Notes under the pieces: model-generated
The model's input: the letters and a program-made list of their open reading frames with translations, nothing else
Told to the model about the DNA's origin: nothing
The model's database searches: none
From: Methanoculleus thermophilus
Lineage (GTDB): Archaea; Halobacteriota; Methanomicrobia; Methanomicrobiales; Methanoculleaceae
Reading direction: 5' to 3'
DNA: 64,000 nucleotides
NCBI RefSeq assembly: GCF_001571405.1
Contig: NZ_BCNX01000012.1
Location: forward strand, 1 to 64,000
Program-made: the position numbers and the translations under genes
Shown: positions 32,735 to 45,648 of the stretch, piece after piece
Layout: each line of letters begins with the position of its first letter
How positions within the stretch are numbered: the stretch's first letter is position 1

Positions 32735-35700
32735 GGTTGGCTCGTAAGTCGACGCAGGCGACCTTATTTGGGGACTTCGTCCCCACTTTTCCGAAAGTCA
32801 GGACTTCGCGGGGCTACCTCCTCGACTGGGACAGGAACAGGATCATCCGGCAGATCGTCGAGGAAAGCCGACTCGTAGAGGTCTTCTACGGCTACAAGGG
32901 AGCGGATGAGGAGACGGCAAAGGAGATCGCCCGGCTGGTTGAGAAGAAGATCCAGATGCTCGGTCTGCAGTCGCTTTCCGGTCCGCTGATCCGCGAGATC
33001 GTCAACATGACGCTTCTTGAGCGCGGCCTGGTCCCCTACCGGAATGTCTGCACGAGGGTGGGAACCCCGGTCTTTGATGCGCACCTCATCGATGTGGGGA
33101 GAGGGTTTGAGGCCCACGACAACGCCAATCTCCAGGAGAATGCCGAGACCTCGCACAAGAAGAAGGCGGACAAGATCAGCAAGGAGCAGTATCTCCTGCA
33201 GCTCCCTCCGGAGCTTGCGGACCACCACCTCCGCGGCGATCTCCACATCCACGACCTGGAATACTTTGGTACTCGCCCGTTTTGCCAGGATTGGGACCTG
33301 CGTTACTTCTTCTACTACGGCCTGATGCCCGACGGCAACGGGACGAAGGCCTCGGTGGCCGGCCCGGCGAAGAGGGCCGAGGTGGCGGTACTCCACGCGG
33401 TCAAGGCGCTCGGTTCCGCCCAGACGAACTTTGCCGGCGGTCAGGGCTACTACAACTTCCTCACATTCATGGCGCCCTACTTCGAGGGGATGGACTACGA
33501 GGAGATCAAGCAGCTGATGCAGATGTTCGTCTACGAGATGACCCAGATGATGGTCGCCCGCGGCGGCCAGGTGGTCTTCTCGTCGGTCCAGCTCTCTCCC
33601 GGCGTCCCGACCCTCTGGAAAGACAAGCCCTGCGTCTACCGCGGCAAGGTCTGGGATGGGAAGCAGGCGCCGCTCCGGACCTACGGTGAGTTCGAGCGGG
33701 AAGTCCGGCTCCTCTTCAAGGCGCTGATGGAGGTGATGCTCGAGGGGGACTACTGGGGCAAACCCTTCTCCTTCCCCAAGCCCGAGATCAGCATCGAGCC
33801 CGACTTCCTCACCGAGGACGAGGAGTTCAACCGCAAGCACCCGGATCTCCCGACCTACCATGACCTCTACCTGATGACGTTCGAGCTCGCGTCCAAGTAC
33901 GGCACCCCCTACTACGACAACCAGATCCCCGCCTACCGGGGCGCCGGGGAGGGAATCTCGTGCTACCAATGTCTTTCGGGGGACGAACTGATCCCGGTGG
34001 CCGATCATGACGGTCGGATCGCCGTCAGGGCGATCCGCGACCTCTTCACCGTTGCCGCAAAGAACGGAAGACGGATCGACTCGTTCGGAACAGAGCTCGC
34101 CTACTATGATGGAAAGGCGCCGAGCGTCGATTTCACAACCCTGGAGTCATCGCTTCGCCCGTTCCGCGGCGTGATGCGCCAGAGATATACCGGCGACCTT
34201 CTCCGGATCACCCTGGAGTCGGGGCGGCAGATCACCGTCACCCCTGATCATCCGGTCTATGTCCTGAGAGGAGCGAGGTTCGAGAGAGCGGCAGCAGAAG
34301 ATCTCAATGTCGGCGACTACCTGCCGGTGTTGAAGACCAGCGAGTTCTGCGAGAGGCTGACGACGGAGATCGATGTCGCAAAGACTCTTTCAAAGGCGGG
34401 CCATGCTGATGCGATCCGCATCACTGATGATCAGGTGCGGCTCCGGAGCGGCGGGCGGGCCGGTCTGCCCCGCATGCTCCCGGTCAGCCGCGAACTCGCA
34501 GCGCTCCTCGGCTACTACCTTGCGGTCGGGCAGAGGGCGCAGTCGGGGCGGCGCTACATCGTCCGGCTCGCATTCAACAAGATGGGCTCAGACCTTGCGA
34601 CGGACGCCGCGGCATGCATCCGCGCCGCCCTGGGGTATGAGCCGGAGATCCGCGAGACGACGGCGGGAACCGAGGTCGCCATCAACAGCAAGCTGGTCTA
34701 CCTTCTGATCGACGCTCTCGGGTGCGGCTCCACTGAGCGCGACAGATCGGTCCCCGATCTCCTCTTCAATCTCGACTATACGCTCGTGGGCGACTACCTC
34801 GGCGCGGCCTTCCGCGCGGGAGAGGAAAAGACCTCCAGACGCCCCGCACGGAGCATCAGACTGAAGACTGCCTCCCGGGATGCCGCGCAGAGACTGGTCT
34901 GGCTTGCAGGAAGGATCGGCGTTCAGATGAGTTATCTTGAGCGTGAAGAGATTATCGGGGCGCCCAAAAAAACCTACATCTGCAGGATCACGGACCAGGA
35001 GCAGATCGAGAGGTTCTACGCGGAGACCGGATGCTGTACTGAAGTGCCGCGAGGCCGGCAGACCTACGGGCCCTTCGCCCGTCTCCCGGAGAGAGCAGGG
35101 GCAACCGGGCAGGCGGCCCTTGCCTGCGCGAGCAGGTACTCCGCCGGCGGGATAGAGGGGATCCAGATATCGCTGCTTCTCCCCCCCGTCGCCTGCGGGA
35201 TCGGGATGGAGAAACTCGCCCGTGGAGACGTCCACCCGCTCCGTATCCGCTCGATAGAACCGGTGGAGTCCGACGGTTACGTCTACGACATCGTCGATGT
35301 CGCCGGCACCCACACATTCGCAAACGCGCTCGGCATCGTGACCGGGAACTGCTGCGCCTACCAGTTCTCATCGCTTGCCAACGAGGACGACGAGTTCGAG
35401 GACAAACTCTACTTCCGTGAGGGAAAGCACTTCTCGATGGGCTCCTGGCAGGTGATGTCCATCAACTGCCCGCGAGCGGCGTACAAGGCGGAAGGCAACC
35501 AGGAGCGGCTCATCGCCGAACTGAAGTCCCTGATGGATATCGCGGTCGACCTCTTCCGGATCAAGCGCCGCTGGATGTCACTGATCCGGGCGAACGGCCG
35601 GATGCCGTTTGCGATGCAGCGCCCGAAGGACCCGAACACCGGCGAGCGCGGCGCGGTTGCCGTGGACCTCGAAGGGCTTGTCTACACCATCGGGGTCGTC

Positions 35701-36306
35701 GGTGTCAACGAGATGGTGCAGCACTTCACCGGCTACCAGCTCCACGAGTCGCGCGACGCGTTCCGCCTCGCCGTCCGGACCATGACCGAACTCGAGATGT
35801 ATGCTCGTGAACTCTCGCAGAAGTACAACATGACGATCGCCCTCGCCCGCACCCCGGCGGAGACGACCGGCCAGCGGTTCGCGGTCGCCGACCTCCTCGA
35901 CGAGCGGTTCAGGGACCACGCCATCCGGGTCATCAAGGGTGACGTAGACCGGGCGCTCGAGATGCTCGGGACGACGCTCGATCTCCCCATCTACTACACA
36001 AACGGGACTCATGTCACTCCGGCGGCCCCCGTCCCGCTCACGAAGCGGATCGAGATCGAGCACGTCTTCTTCCCCATCGTGGACGGCGGGAACATCTTCC
36101 ATATCTGGCTCGGGGAGGCCCGCCCGGATCCACGGGGGCTGATGGAGATGGCGATGAACCTCTGCCGGACGACCCAGATCGGTTACTTCGCCTTCACCCG
36201 GGACCTGACGGTCTCCTTAAAGGAGTACCGGGAGTTGAAACCGAAGCATCCAGATCACGGGAAGGCGGCCGGCATCTTCCCGGCTGCGGACCAGGTGGAT
36301 GCCTGA
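32731..36306 (+). CDS. nrdD: Anaerobic (class III) ribonucleoside-triphosphate reductase with intein
   Basis: A 1191-codon gene: 731 extein and 460 intein residues. The N-terminus has an ATP-cone-like segment (about residues 27-115). The catalytic barrel follows with HIHDLEYF, RPFCQDWDL, FAGGQGYYNFLTF, SCYQ-CCAYQF at the intein site (Cys loop of the active site) and GNIFHIWLGE. The expected C-terminal zinc-site Cys quartet and glycyl radical motif (RVxGY) are absent: after IGYFAFTRDLTV the protein ends with a Cys-free tail of about 33 residues. It should reduce NTPs, with the upstream glutaredoxin as reductant, but radical supply is unclear. No nrdG is in the window. Confidence 0.85.
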   Translation: MRLARKSTQATLFGDFVPTFPKVRTSRGYLLDWDRNRIIRQIVEESRLVEVFYGYKGADEETAKEIARLVEKKIQMLGLQSLSGPLIREIVNMTLLERGLVPYRNVCTRVGTPVFDAHLIDVGRGFEAHDNANLQENAETSHKKKADKISKEQYLLQLPPELADHHLRGDLHIHDLEYFGTRPFCQDWDLRYFFYYGLMPDGNGTKASVAGPAKRAEVAVLHAVKALGSAQTNFAGGQGYYNFLTFMAPYFEGMDYEEIKQLMQMFVYEMTQMMVARGGQVVFSSVQLSPGVPTLWKDKPCVYRGKVWDGKQAPLRTYGEFEREVRLLFKALMEVMLEGDYWGKPFSFPKPEISIEPDFLTEDEEFNRKHPDLPTYHDLYLMTFELASKYGTPYYDNQIPAYRGAGEGISCYQCLSGDELIPVADHDGRIAVRAIRDLFTVAAKNGRRIDSFGTELAYYDGKAPSVDFTTLESSLRPFRGVMRQRYTGDLLRITLESGRQITVTPDHPVYVLRGARFERAAAEDLNVGDYLPVLKTSEFCERLTTEIDVAKTLSKAGHADAIRITDDQVRLRSGGRAGLPRMLPVSRELAALLGYYLAVGQRAQSGRRYIVRLAFNKMGSDLATDAAACIRAALGYEPEIRETTAGTEVAINSKLVYLLIDALGCGSTERDRSVPDLLFNLDYTLVGDYLGAAFRAGEEKTSRRPARSIRLKTASRDAAQRLVWLAGRIGVQMSYLEREEIIGAPKKTYICRITDQEQIERFYAETGCCTEVPRGRQTYGPFARLPERAGATGQAALACASRYSAGGIEGIQISLLLPPVACGIGMEKLARGDVHPLRIRSIEPVESDGYVYDIVDVAGTHTFANALGIVTGNCCAYQFSSLANEDDEFEDKLYFREGKHFSMGSWQVMSINCPRAAYKAEGNQERLIAELKSLMDIAVDLFRIKRRWMSLIRANGRMPFAMQRPKDPNTGERGAVAVDLEGLVYTIGVVGVNEMVQHFTGYQLHESRDAFRLAVRTMTELEMYARELSQKYNMTIALARTPAETTGQRFAVADLLDERFRDHAIRVIKGDVDRALEMLGTTLDLPIYYTNGTHVTPAAPVPLTKRIEIEHVFFPIVDGGNIFHIWLGEARPDPRGLMEMAMNLCRTTQIGYFAFTRDLTVSLKEYRELKPKHPDHGKAAGIFPAADQVDA
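33970..35349 (+). other. Intein in nrdD with degenerate LAGLIDADG endonuclease
   Basis: A 460-aa intein between Gln413 and Cys874 of the precursor. Its first residue is Cys (CLSGDE), block B is VTPDHPVYV, and it ends in Asn (HTFANALGIVTGN) before extein Cys. The penultimate residue is Gly instead of the usual His. The endonuclease has both LAGLIDADG helices but not the catalytic acids: LAALLGYYLAVGQ (Val for the usual Glu) and YLGAAFRAGE (no Asp). It should still splice, but homing is probably dead. It interrupts the active-site Cys loop of the reductase. Confidence 0.85.
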
Positions 36307-36393
36307 CCGCGATCATACCTTTTTTCTGACCATACACCGAAACCCTGTTAGTGGCTGCCTGCCGTAGGGCTGTAGCGGCACGTGAGGGAATCA

Positions 36394-37425
36394 ATGATCG
36401 ATCTGATAGATCCGCTTCTTGCAATCGACGTCGGCAGAGGCACCCAGGACATCCTGGTCTACGAGCCCGGCCGGCCGATCGAGAACAGCATCAAACTGGT
36501 CCTCCCGTCCCCGAATGTGGTGGTGGCAGAGAAGATCCGGCAGGTGACGCAAGCGCGGCGCCCGGTCTTCCTGAACGGGTTCCTGATGGGCGGCGGCGCG
36601 AACACGGGTGCGATACGAGAACACCTGGCAGCGGGGCTCCCCGTCTACGCTACTCCCGATGCCGCTGCGACCATCCACGACGACCCGGAGCGGGTGCGGG
36701 CGCTTGGAGTCGAGATCAGGACCTCTCCTCCGGCGGATGCAGTGACCATCCATGCCACCGACTACATGGAGCCCGAACTTCGAGAGACGTTCTCCCTCTT
36801 TGGCATCGACTACCCCGAGAATATCGCTGTCGCGGTCCAGGACCACGGCTACTCTCCCCACCGCAGCAACCGTATCCATCGGTTCGAACTGATGCGTCAG
36901 CAGCTCGATGCCGGGGACTGGGACATCTTCTCACTCGTTTCCGACCCACCGCTCGCCGACATGACCAGGATGCAGGCGATCCGGCGGCAGGCACCTCGTG
37001 CGCTCGTCACCGATACCGGGCCGGTCGCCATTATCGGAGCGCTCTGTGACCCGCAAGTGCGGCGCATGGCGGATGCCGGGGTTATCCTCGTCAACGCCGG
37101 GAACGGGCACACCCTCTGCTTCACTCTGAAAGGGCGGGAGATCTACGGGGTCTTTGAGCACCACACCGGCTCGCTCGACCCCGAGAAGCTGCAGCACTAT
37201 ATCCGACGGCTCGCCGACGGTACGCTGACCTCAGAGGAGGTCTTCGATGACGGCGGCCACGGGGCGGCGATCCGTAAACCGCTCTCAACCAGGGCCATAG
37301 CCGTCACGGGGCCCAACCGGCTCCGGCTGCTCCCGGAGGCATACCAGGCAGCGCCCTTCGGGGATATGATGCTTTCAGGGTGCTTTGGGCTCGCACGGCT
37401 CTGGAAGGAGTTCAGAGAAGAATAA
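36394..37425 (+). CDS. DUF1786 family protein (COG4012)
   Basis: A 343-aa ASKHA-like protein: LLAIDVGRGTQDILVYEP at the N-terminus (phosphate-1-like), PVFLNGFLMGGGANTGAI, the long central region ending FSLVSDPPLADMTRM, and VILVNAGNGHTLCFTLKG. The family is known in archaea and some anaerobic bacteria and has carried an unsupported label of pyruvate formate-lyase activating enzyme. The gene starts 88 bp after nrdD on the same strand, which puts it next to a possible glycyl radical enzyme. The ATG at 36394 follows GAGGGAATCA; a GTG at 36382 is less likely. Confidence 0.85.
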   Translation: MIDLIDPLLAIDVGRGTQDILVYEPGRPIENSIKLVLPSPNVVVAEKIRQVTQARRPVFLNGFLMGGGANTGAIREHLAAGLPVYATPDAAATIHDDPERVRALGVEIRTSPPADAVTIHATDYMEPELRETFSLFGIDYPENIAVAVQDHGYSPHRSNRIHRFELMRQQLDAGDWDIFSLVSDPPLADMTRMQAIRRQAPRALVTDTGPVAIIGALCDPQVRRMADAGVILVNAGNGHTLCFTLKGREIYGVFEHHTGSLDPEKLQHYIRRLADGTLTSEEVFDDGGHGAAIRKPLSTRAIAVTGPNRLRLLPEAYQAAPFGDMMLSGCFGLARLWKEFREE

Positions 37426-37468
37426 CATGGGTTCGGGGATCTCTGGATGACACATCCCGGAGAAGAAC

Positions 37469-39016
37469 TCACCCAACCCACCCGAGCAAGGTACGGAAGA
37501 ACTCCGCAAACATCTCGAATGGGGACGACGAGGACCCGACTTGCGCCTGCCCCTCGGGCCCGGTCATCTCTTCTTCAGTATAGATGGCCGTTACCTCCTC
37601 CTTTCCCAGGTTCTTGATATGATCCAGGTGCCCGACCGCCCCGACGACGATCGTATCGTGGTCAAGACCTCGCGCCCATGCCTCCGGTATCGTCTCAGAG
37701 GGGTGGAGGGTTGAATTGGTAAGACCTGCAAGTGCGTAGATCGCAGGGAGCGATCGCTCCTCCGCCGCACCGATATCCCCATCTGGCCTGATGGAGAGCA
37801 CCGGGTCGGAGACGCCGGATGAGAGCAGTCTCTGATCGCCGGCAAAGGAGTATGCCCGGAAGGCAAAGAGATCCGGGTACCGCGTCAGGTCGGTGATCAA
37901 CCGCTCCTCTGGGAGCGTGAGGTTTGCAAGCGCAAGCCTCCCTGTCCGGGTGGTGACCGAGAACTCCCAAACACCGCGCTCCCCATCCTGGAGACTGGCG
38001 GGCTCACGTATCCTCGTAATCTCGTAGACCCCGGTCTCTACCGGTGGCGGCACCAGGACAACGTAACCTTCCCCCTCCTTGATGGCCGAGAGGTTTCGCG
38101 CCTCGACCGTCACGGTGACGGTGAACGTCTCTCCCTCAAAGACTGCCCGTGGGTGTCGGCCGCCAAGGGTCATGCCCGGGTCGAGCAACCAGTCAAGACT
38201 CGCGATCTGCACCCCTCTCCGGGTGAGGGGGACATCCTCCGGGGTCCGGTCGAGGATAACCCCGACACCCCTGATGATCAGGCCTTCATGCGGCATGGCG
38301 AGGGATGGGGGCGTCTCTGTCTCGTTCGTACTGCTCCCATTGAGTTTAAGTGGCGATGCGGATGTGACGATCTGGTGATCACCTTGAGGCAGCGGCCGGC
38401 CATGGGATTGATGCGCCTTCGCCATCGTCGCGCTCGGTCTCGGGGGCGCATACTTCTGCAGGGTCGGTACCGGTGGCGGAGTCGCCTCAGCCACCTCGTC
38501 GCCGGATTCATCCTCATCACCGGGCTCATCGGCGGTGGCGGTCACCGTGGCGGTAGACGCCGGGGGGGTTGTGTTCGAGGACGGCGTGAGTCTCGCCTCC
38601 TCGGTGGACATGAGCCTCAGCGCCGGTTCTTCTGTCTCGTCGTCACCGGAACCATTCGTGAGAGGGAATTGGTCTGAGGTCGATTCACGAGTGAGCGCTG
38701 CAGTCGGGGCGGGTATGGCCGTCGTTCCCGGTGCCGGTTCCGTTGTCGCCAGTGCTTTATCGGGAGGGGATGCGGTCTGCTCCGGCGTGGCCTCCCCATG
38801 TATCATGGAGAGCGGGTCCTTTCTTATCACAGCTTTCTGGTCCCCATTCTTTGGTGCGACCACTACCGGATCTGAGGATGCGTCCTGGAGAACCAACTTC
38901 TCCTCAACGTCCTCCGATAAACCTTCGGTGCTGTTTATGGGATCCGGGAGGGCGGATACGGGAAGAAGAAGACCTAAAGAGAGCACCAGGAATAAGAGTG
39001 CAAGATGGAGCCTCAC
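37469..39016 (-). CDS. Secreted Thr/Pro-rich protein of unknown function
   Basis: A 515-aa protein with an N-terminal signal segment (LHLALLFLVLSLGLLLPVSA), a low-complexity Thr/Pro/Ala/Ser-rich middle (about residues 60-220) that looks like a flexible stalk, and a C-terminal strand-rich domain with GETFTVTVTVEAR, an Ig-like beta-sandwich pattern. It lacks a clear C-terminal anchor, ending in a hydrophobic MFAEFFRTLLGWVG. The GTG at 39016 is preferred because GGAGG lies seven bases upstream; the GTG at 39025 overlaps that site. A possible box A lies at about 39137-39146. I do not recognise the family. Confidence 0.75.
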   Translation of the reverse strand: MRLHLALLFLVLSLGLLLPVSALPDPINSTEGLSEDVEEKLVLQDASSDPVVVAPKNGDQKAVIRKDPLSMIHGEATPEQTASPPDKALATTEPAPGTTAIPAPTAALTRESTSDQFPLTNGSGDDETEEPALRLMSTEEARLTPSSNTTPPASTATVTATADEPGDEDESGDEVAEATPPPVPTLQKYAPPRPSATMAKAHQSHGRPLPQGDHQIVTSASPLKLNGSSTNETETPPSLAMPHEGLIIRGVGVILDRTPEDVPLTRRGVQIASLDWLLDPGMTLGGRHPRAVFEGETFTVTVTVEARNLSAIKEGEGYVVLVPPPVETGVYEITRIREPASLQDGERGVWEFSVTTRTGRLALANLTLPEERLITDLTRYPDLFAFRAYSFAGDQRLLSSGVSDPVLSIRPDGDIGAAEERSLPAIYALAGLTNSTLHPSETIPEAWARGLDHDTIVVGAVGHLDHIKNLGKEEVTAIYTEEEMTGPEGQAQVGSSSSPFEMFAEFFRTLLGWVG

Positions 39017-39242
39017 CGGTGCCACCTCCAGAATTCCGAAGAACTATGCACAACCTCCGTCAGTCTGTTCCAAAAGATTGAGGGCTCCTTCACTCGCCCA
39101 GATCCCCCCTTCATGGGAATCTCATGGAACGCATAACGATATAAATAACTTCCGAAGAGGGGTGCTTGAAAGCCTCCCGGATAGAGCCGGTCCGGGAGAT
39201 AAGGGAAGAGTTAGGTAATTGAGGAAAAAGAAGAGAGGAAGT
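39017..39242. other. Intergenic gap between nusA and the secreted protein gene
   Basis: On the minus strand a TATA-like TTATTTATATCG (about 39138-39149) follows nusA and probably drives the secreted protein gene, giving a leader of about 100 bases. No rps12 is found, though archaeal rpo operons often continue into it. Confidence 0.45.
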
Positions 39243-39692
39243 TCAGGCAGTCTCGTTCTGCACCAGCTGGACATCGGCGATGTCATGCTGACGCTGTGCA
39301 AGAATCTTTGCCTTGAAGATATTCTTCCCTGCTTTGCCGATGGCAAGCCCGCGATCCTCTTCCCGCACCTCGACATGGGCGACCTGCTGGTCTTCCTCGT
39401 TGGTGTCGAAGTCGATGCCGGTGACCTGGGCAGGGAGGAAACAGTTCCGAATGAACTGGGCCGGGTCTGCGGAGTACTCCACAACCTCGATCCTCTTGCC
39501 CATTACCTCGGATGCCTTCTTGATGCTCGAACCGCTCTTGCCGATGGCAAGCCCCATGTCGCCGGGATTAATCACGAAGATGATGCGTTCGTTGCGGTTG
39601 TCAATGACGCAATCGCGGCTGCCTGCGCCGGTGAGGCTTTCGAACTGGGAGATGAGGCGCATGCACTCCTCAGTCAGCACGACCTGTGGCAT
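39243..39692 (-). CDS. nusA: NusA-like transcription factor (archaeal, KH domains only)
   Basis: A 149-aa protein with two KH-type RNA-binding motifs: GLAIGKSGSSIKKASEVMGKRIEVVEY and GLAIGKAGKNIFKAKILAQRQ. Archaeal NusA has only these KH domains and lacks the S1 and polymerase-binding parts of the bacterial protein. It is thought to act in transcription elongation or termination. It lies 3 bp downstream of rpl30e as the last gene of the rpo operon. Confidence 0.93.
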   Translation of the reverse strand: MPQVVLTEECMRLISQFESLTGAGSRDCVIDNRNERIIFVINPGDMGLAIGKSGSSIKKASEVMGKRIEVVEYSADPAQFIRNCFLPAQVTGIDFDTNEEDQQVAHVEVREEDRGLAIGKAGKNIFKAKILAQRQHDIADVQLVQNETA

Positions 39693-39695
39693 TGT

Positions 39696-39983
39696 TTACA
39701 CTCTCACGGCGTTCAGGATATCAGACTCGCCAGGCTCGATAACAGCAAGCGCACTAACGACGTAGGGCATACCGCAGGCTTTCCCGAGCTGGACACTCGA
39801 TCCCTCGTAGACATAGACAGGGATATCGGTTTCTTTCACGAGATTTTTGACTGATTCGGGGCTGTTCGCAGCCACCACAACAAGTTTTGCCTTGCCTTCC
39901 TCAATGGATTCCCGGGTCTTGTTCTGACCGAGGAATACAACACCAGTCTTCACGGCTTTACGGAGTGAAGCATTAAAGTCCAT
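39696..39983 (-). CDS. rpl30e: 50S ribosomal protein L30e
   Basis: A 95-aa member of the L7Ae/L30e family: LRKAVKTGVVFLGQNKTRESIEEGKAKLVVVAANSP then IPVYVYEGSSVQLGKACGMPYVVSALAV. Length and order match archaeal L30e, which binds 23S rRNA kink-turn elements. Its position between rpoA2 and nusA is conserved in euryarchaea. Confidence 0.95.
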   Translation of the reverse strand: MDFNASLRKAVKTGVVFLGQNKTRESIEEGKAKLVVVAANSPESVKNLVKETDIPVYVYEGSSVQLGKACGMPYVVSALAVIEPGESDILNAVRV

Positions 39984-39994
39984 GTATGGTTCTC

Positions 39995-43812
<3,818 letters not shown>

Positions 43813-43833
43813 AGTCTGATTTCGCCCCCTCTC

Positions 43834-45648
43834 TTACACCATATCGTCGAGTCTTAAGCGGGGAGCGATGCCCATGCTCTTCATCTCGTCCAGGAGGAGC
43901 TTGAAGGCATAACTCATCTCGACAGGGTAAATGTCAGTCTCGCTGCCGCAAGCAAGGCACCGCGTTACCTTTCTCTTCCGGTCAAGCATCGCTATCATAC
44001 CACACTTCGCGCAGACCCACTGAGTCACCTTGTCCGACTCGTCGAGCAGGCGCTCTTTCAAAGCCATGGCCGCACCGTGGCCGATCATCACGTCCCGCTC
44101 CATCTCACCGAACCGGAGACCTCCCTCGCGAGCACGCCCTTCGGTCGGCTGGCGGGTGAGCACCTGCACCGGGCCGCGAGACCGCGCATGCATCTTGCTC
44201 GAGACCATGTGGTAGAGTTTCTGGTAGTAGATGACACCTACGTAGATGTCGGCCTCAAACTGACGGCCGGTGACGCCATCATACATGACCTCACGGCCAT
44301 TGTGCGCAAATCCAAGTTTTTTGAGCGAGTTTCGGAGCTCCGTCTCACGCTCGCCGCGGAACGCAGTCGCATCGATCCTGCGCCCCTCAAGGGATCCGAC
44401 TTTACCGGCCAGCATCTCGAGCATATGCCCGATGGTCATACGGCTCGGAACTGCATGCGGGTTGATGATGAGATCGGGGGTCATGCCCGACTCGGTGAAC
44501 GGCATATCCTCTGCAGGCTGGATGAGTCCAATAACACCCTTCTGCCCATGCCGGGACGCGAACTTGTCTCCGACCTCCGGAACCCGGAGGTCACGGGTCC
44601 GGACCTTCACGAGGCGCGAGGAGTTCTCGCCCTCGGTGATGATGACCGTATCCACAATGCCGTGCTCGTTGCTCCGCATCGTGACCGACGTATCGCGCCG
44701 CTTCTCAACGGCAATGAGCTCGCTTGTAGGCTCCTCAAGGAAACGCGGCGGGGAAGTCTTCCCGATCAGCACGTCCTTCTCGCGGACGATGGTCTCGGGG
44801 TTGATGATGCCGTCAACGTCCAGGTTCGCGTAGTACTCGGCACCGTGCGCCCCGGAGACCTCCTCGTCCGGGATCTCGATCCGGTCCACCTGGCCGCCGG
44901 GATAGCGCCGCTCTTCGCCTTCATAGGTCCGGAAGAAGTGTGAGCGCCCAAGACCGCGATCGATCGAGGCTTTGTTGATGATCAGAGCATCTTCAATGTT
45001 GAACCCTTCATACGAGATGATGGCAACAACGAAGTTCTGGCCTGCAGGCCGATCGTCGGAGCCGATCACATCGGAGGTCTGAGTATAGGTGAGCGGCTTT
45101 TGGACGTAGTGAAGCATGTGACCCCTGGTATCGGGTCGGAGCTTCATGTTCGATGCGCCAAACCCGAGCGCCTGCTTGATCATCCCGGCACCCATGGTGA
45201 CACGGGGACCGGCGTTATGCTCCGGGAACGGAACATGTGCCGCACAGATGCCCAGGATGAGCGAAGGGTCGATCTCAAGATGCGTGTGCTCGGGGGTAAT
45301 CTCCTCCTCGTTGATGGCTATGAAGAGGTCTTCTTCCTCTTCGGCATCGATGAACTCGATCGCACCCTTCCGCACCAGGTCGTCAAACGTCAACTCGCCG
45401 TTCCTGACGCGTTCGATATCCTCTGCACTCACCTGCGGGACGCCGTCCTTGACCACAATCAGGGGGCGGCGCGCCCTTCCGCGGTCGGTGTGAACGATGA
45501 CATCGTTGTTGAATGCTTTGTAGGAGATGTTGATCTCGTTTGAGATCTCACCGCGCCGGCGCATCTCGCGTATACGATTAACCAGATCCTGGGGGTCATC
45601 CACAAGCCCGATCAGGGCACCGTCGACAAAGACCCGTGACTGCCTCAT
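43834..45648 (-). CDS. rpoB1: DNA-directed RNA polymerase subunit B'
   Basis: A 604-aa C-terminal half of the split beta-like subunit. It holds GYNIED-like [64 protein letters not shown] and the C-terminal zinc site [23 protein letters not shown]. Splitting of B into B'' and B' is normal for methanogens. Its ATG overlaps the rpoB2 stop (ATGA). Confidence 0.97.
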   Translation of the reverse strand: MRQSRVFVDGALIGLVDDPQDLVNRIREMRRRGEISNEINISYKAFNNDVIVHTDRGRARRPLIVVKDGVPQVSAEDIERVRNGELTFDDLVRKGAIEFIDAEEEEDLFIAINEEEITPEHTHLEIDPSLILGICAAHVPFPEHNAGPRVTMGAGMIKQALGFGASNMKLRPDTRGHMLHYVQKPLTYTQTSDVIGSDDRPAGQNFVVAIISYEGFNIEDALIINKASIDRGLGRSHFFRTYEGEERRYPGGQVDRIEIPDEEVSGAHGAEYYANLDVDGIINPETIVREKDVLIGKTSPPRFLEEPTSELIAVEKRRDTSVTMRSNEHGIVDTVIITEGENSSRLVKVRTRDLRVPEVGDKFASRHGQKGVIGLIQPAEDMPFTESGMTPDLIINPHAVPSRMTIGHMLEMLAGKVGSLEGRRIDATAFRGERETELRNSLKKLGFAHNGREVMYDGVTGRQFEADIYVGVIYYQKLYHMVSSKMHARSRGPVQVLTRQPTEGRAREGGLRFGEMERDVMIGHGAAMALKERLLDESDKVTQWVCAKCGMIAMLDRKRKVTRCLACGSETDIYPVEMSYAFKLLLDEMKSMGIAPRLRLDDMV

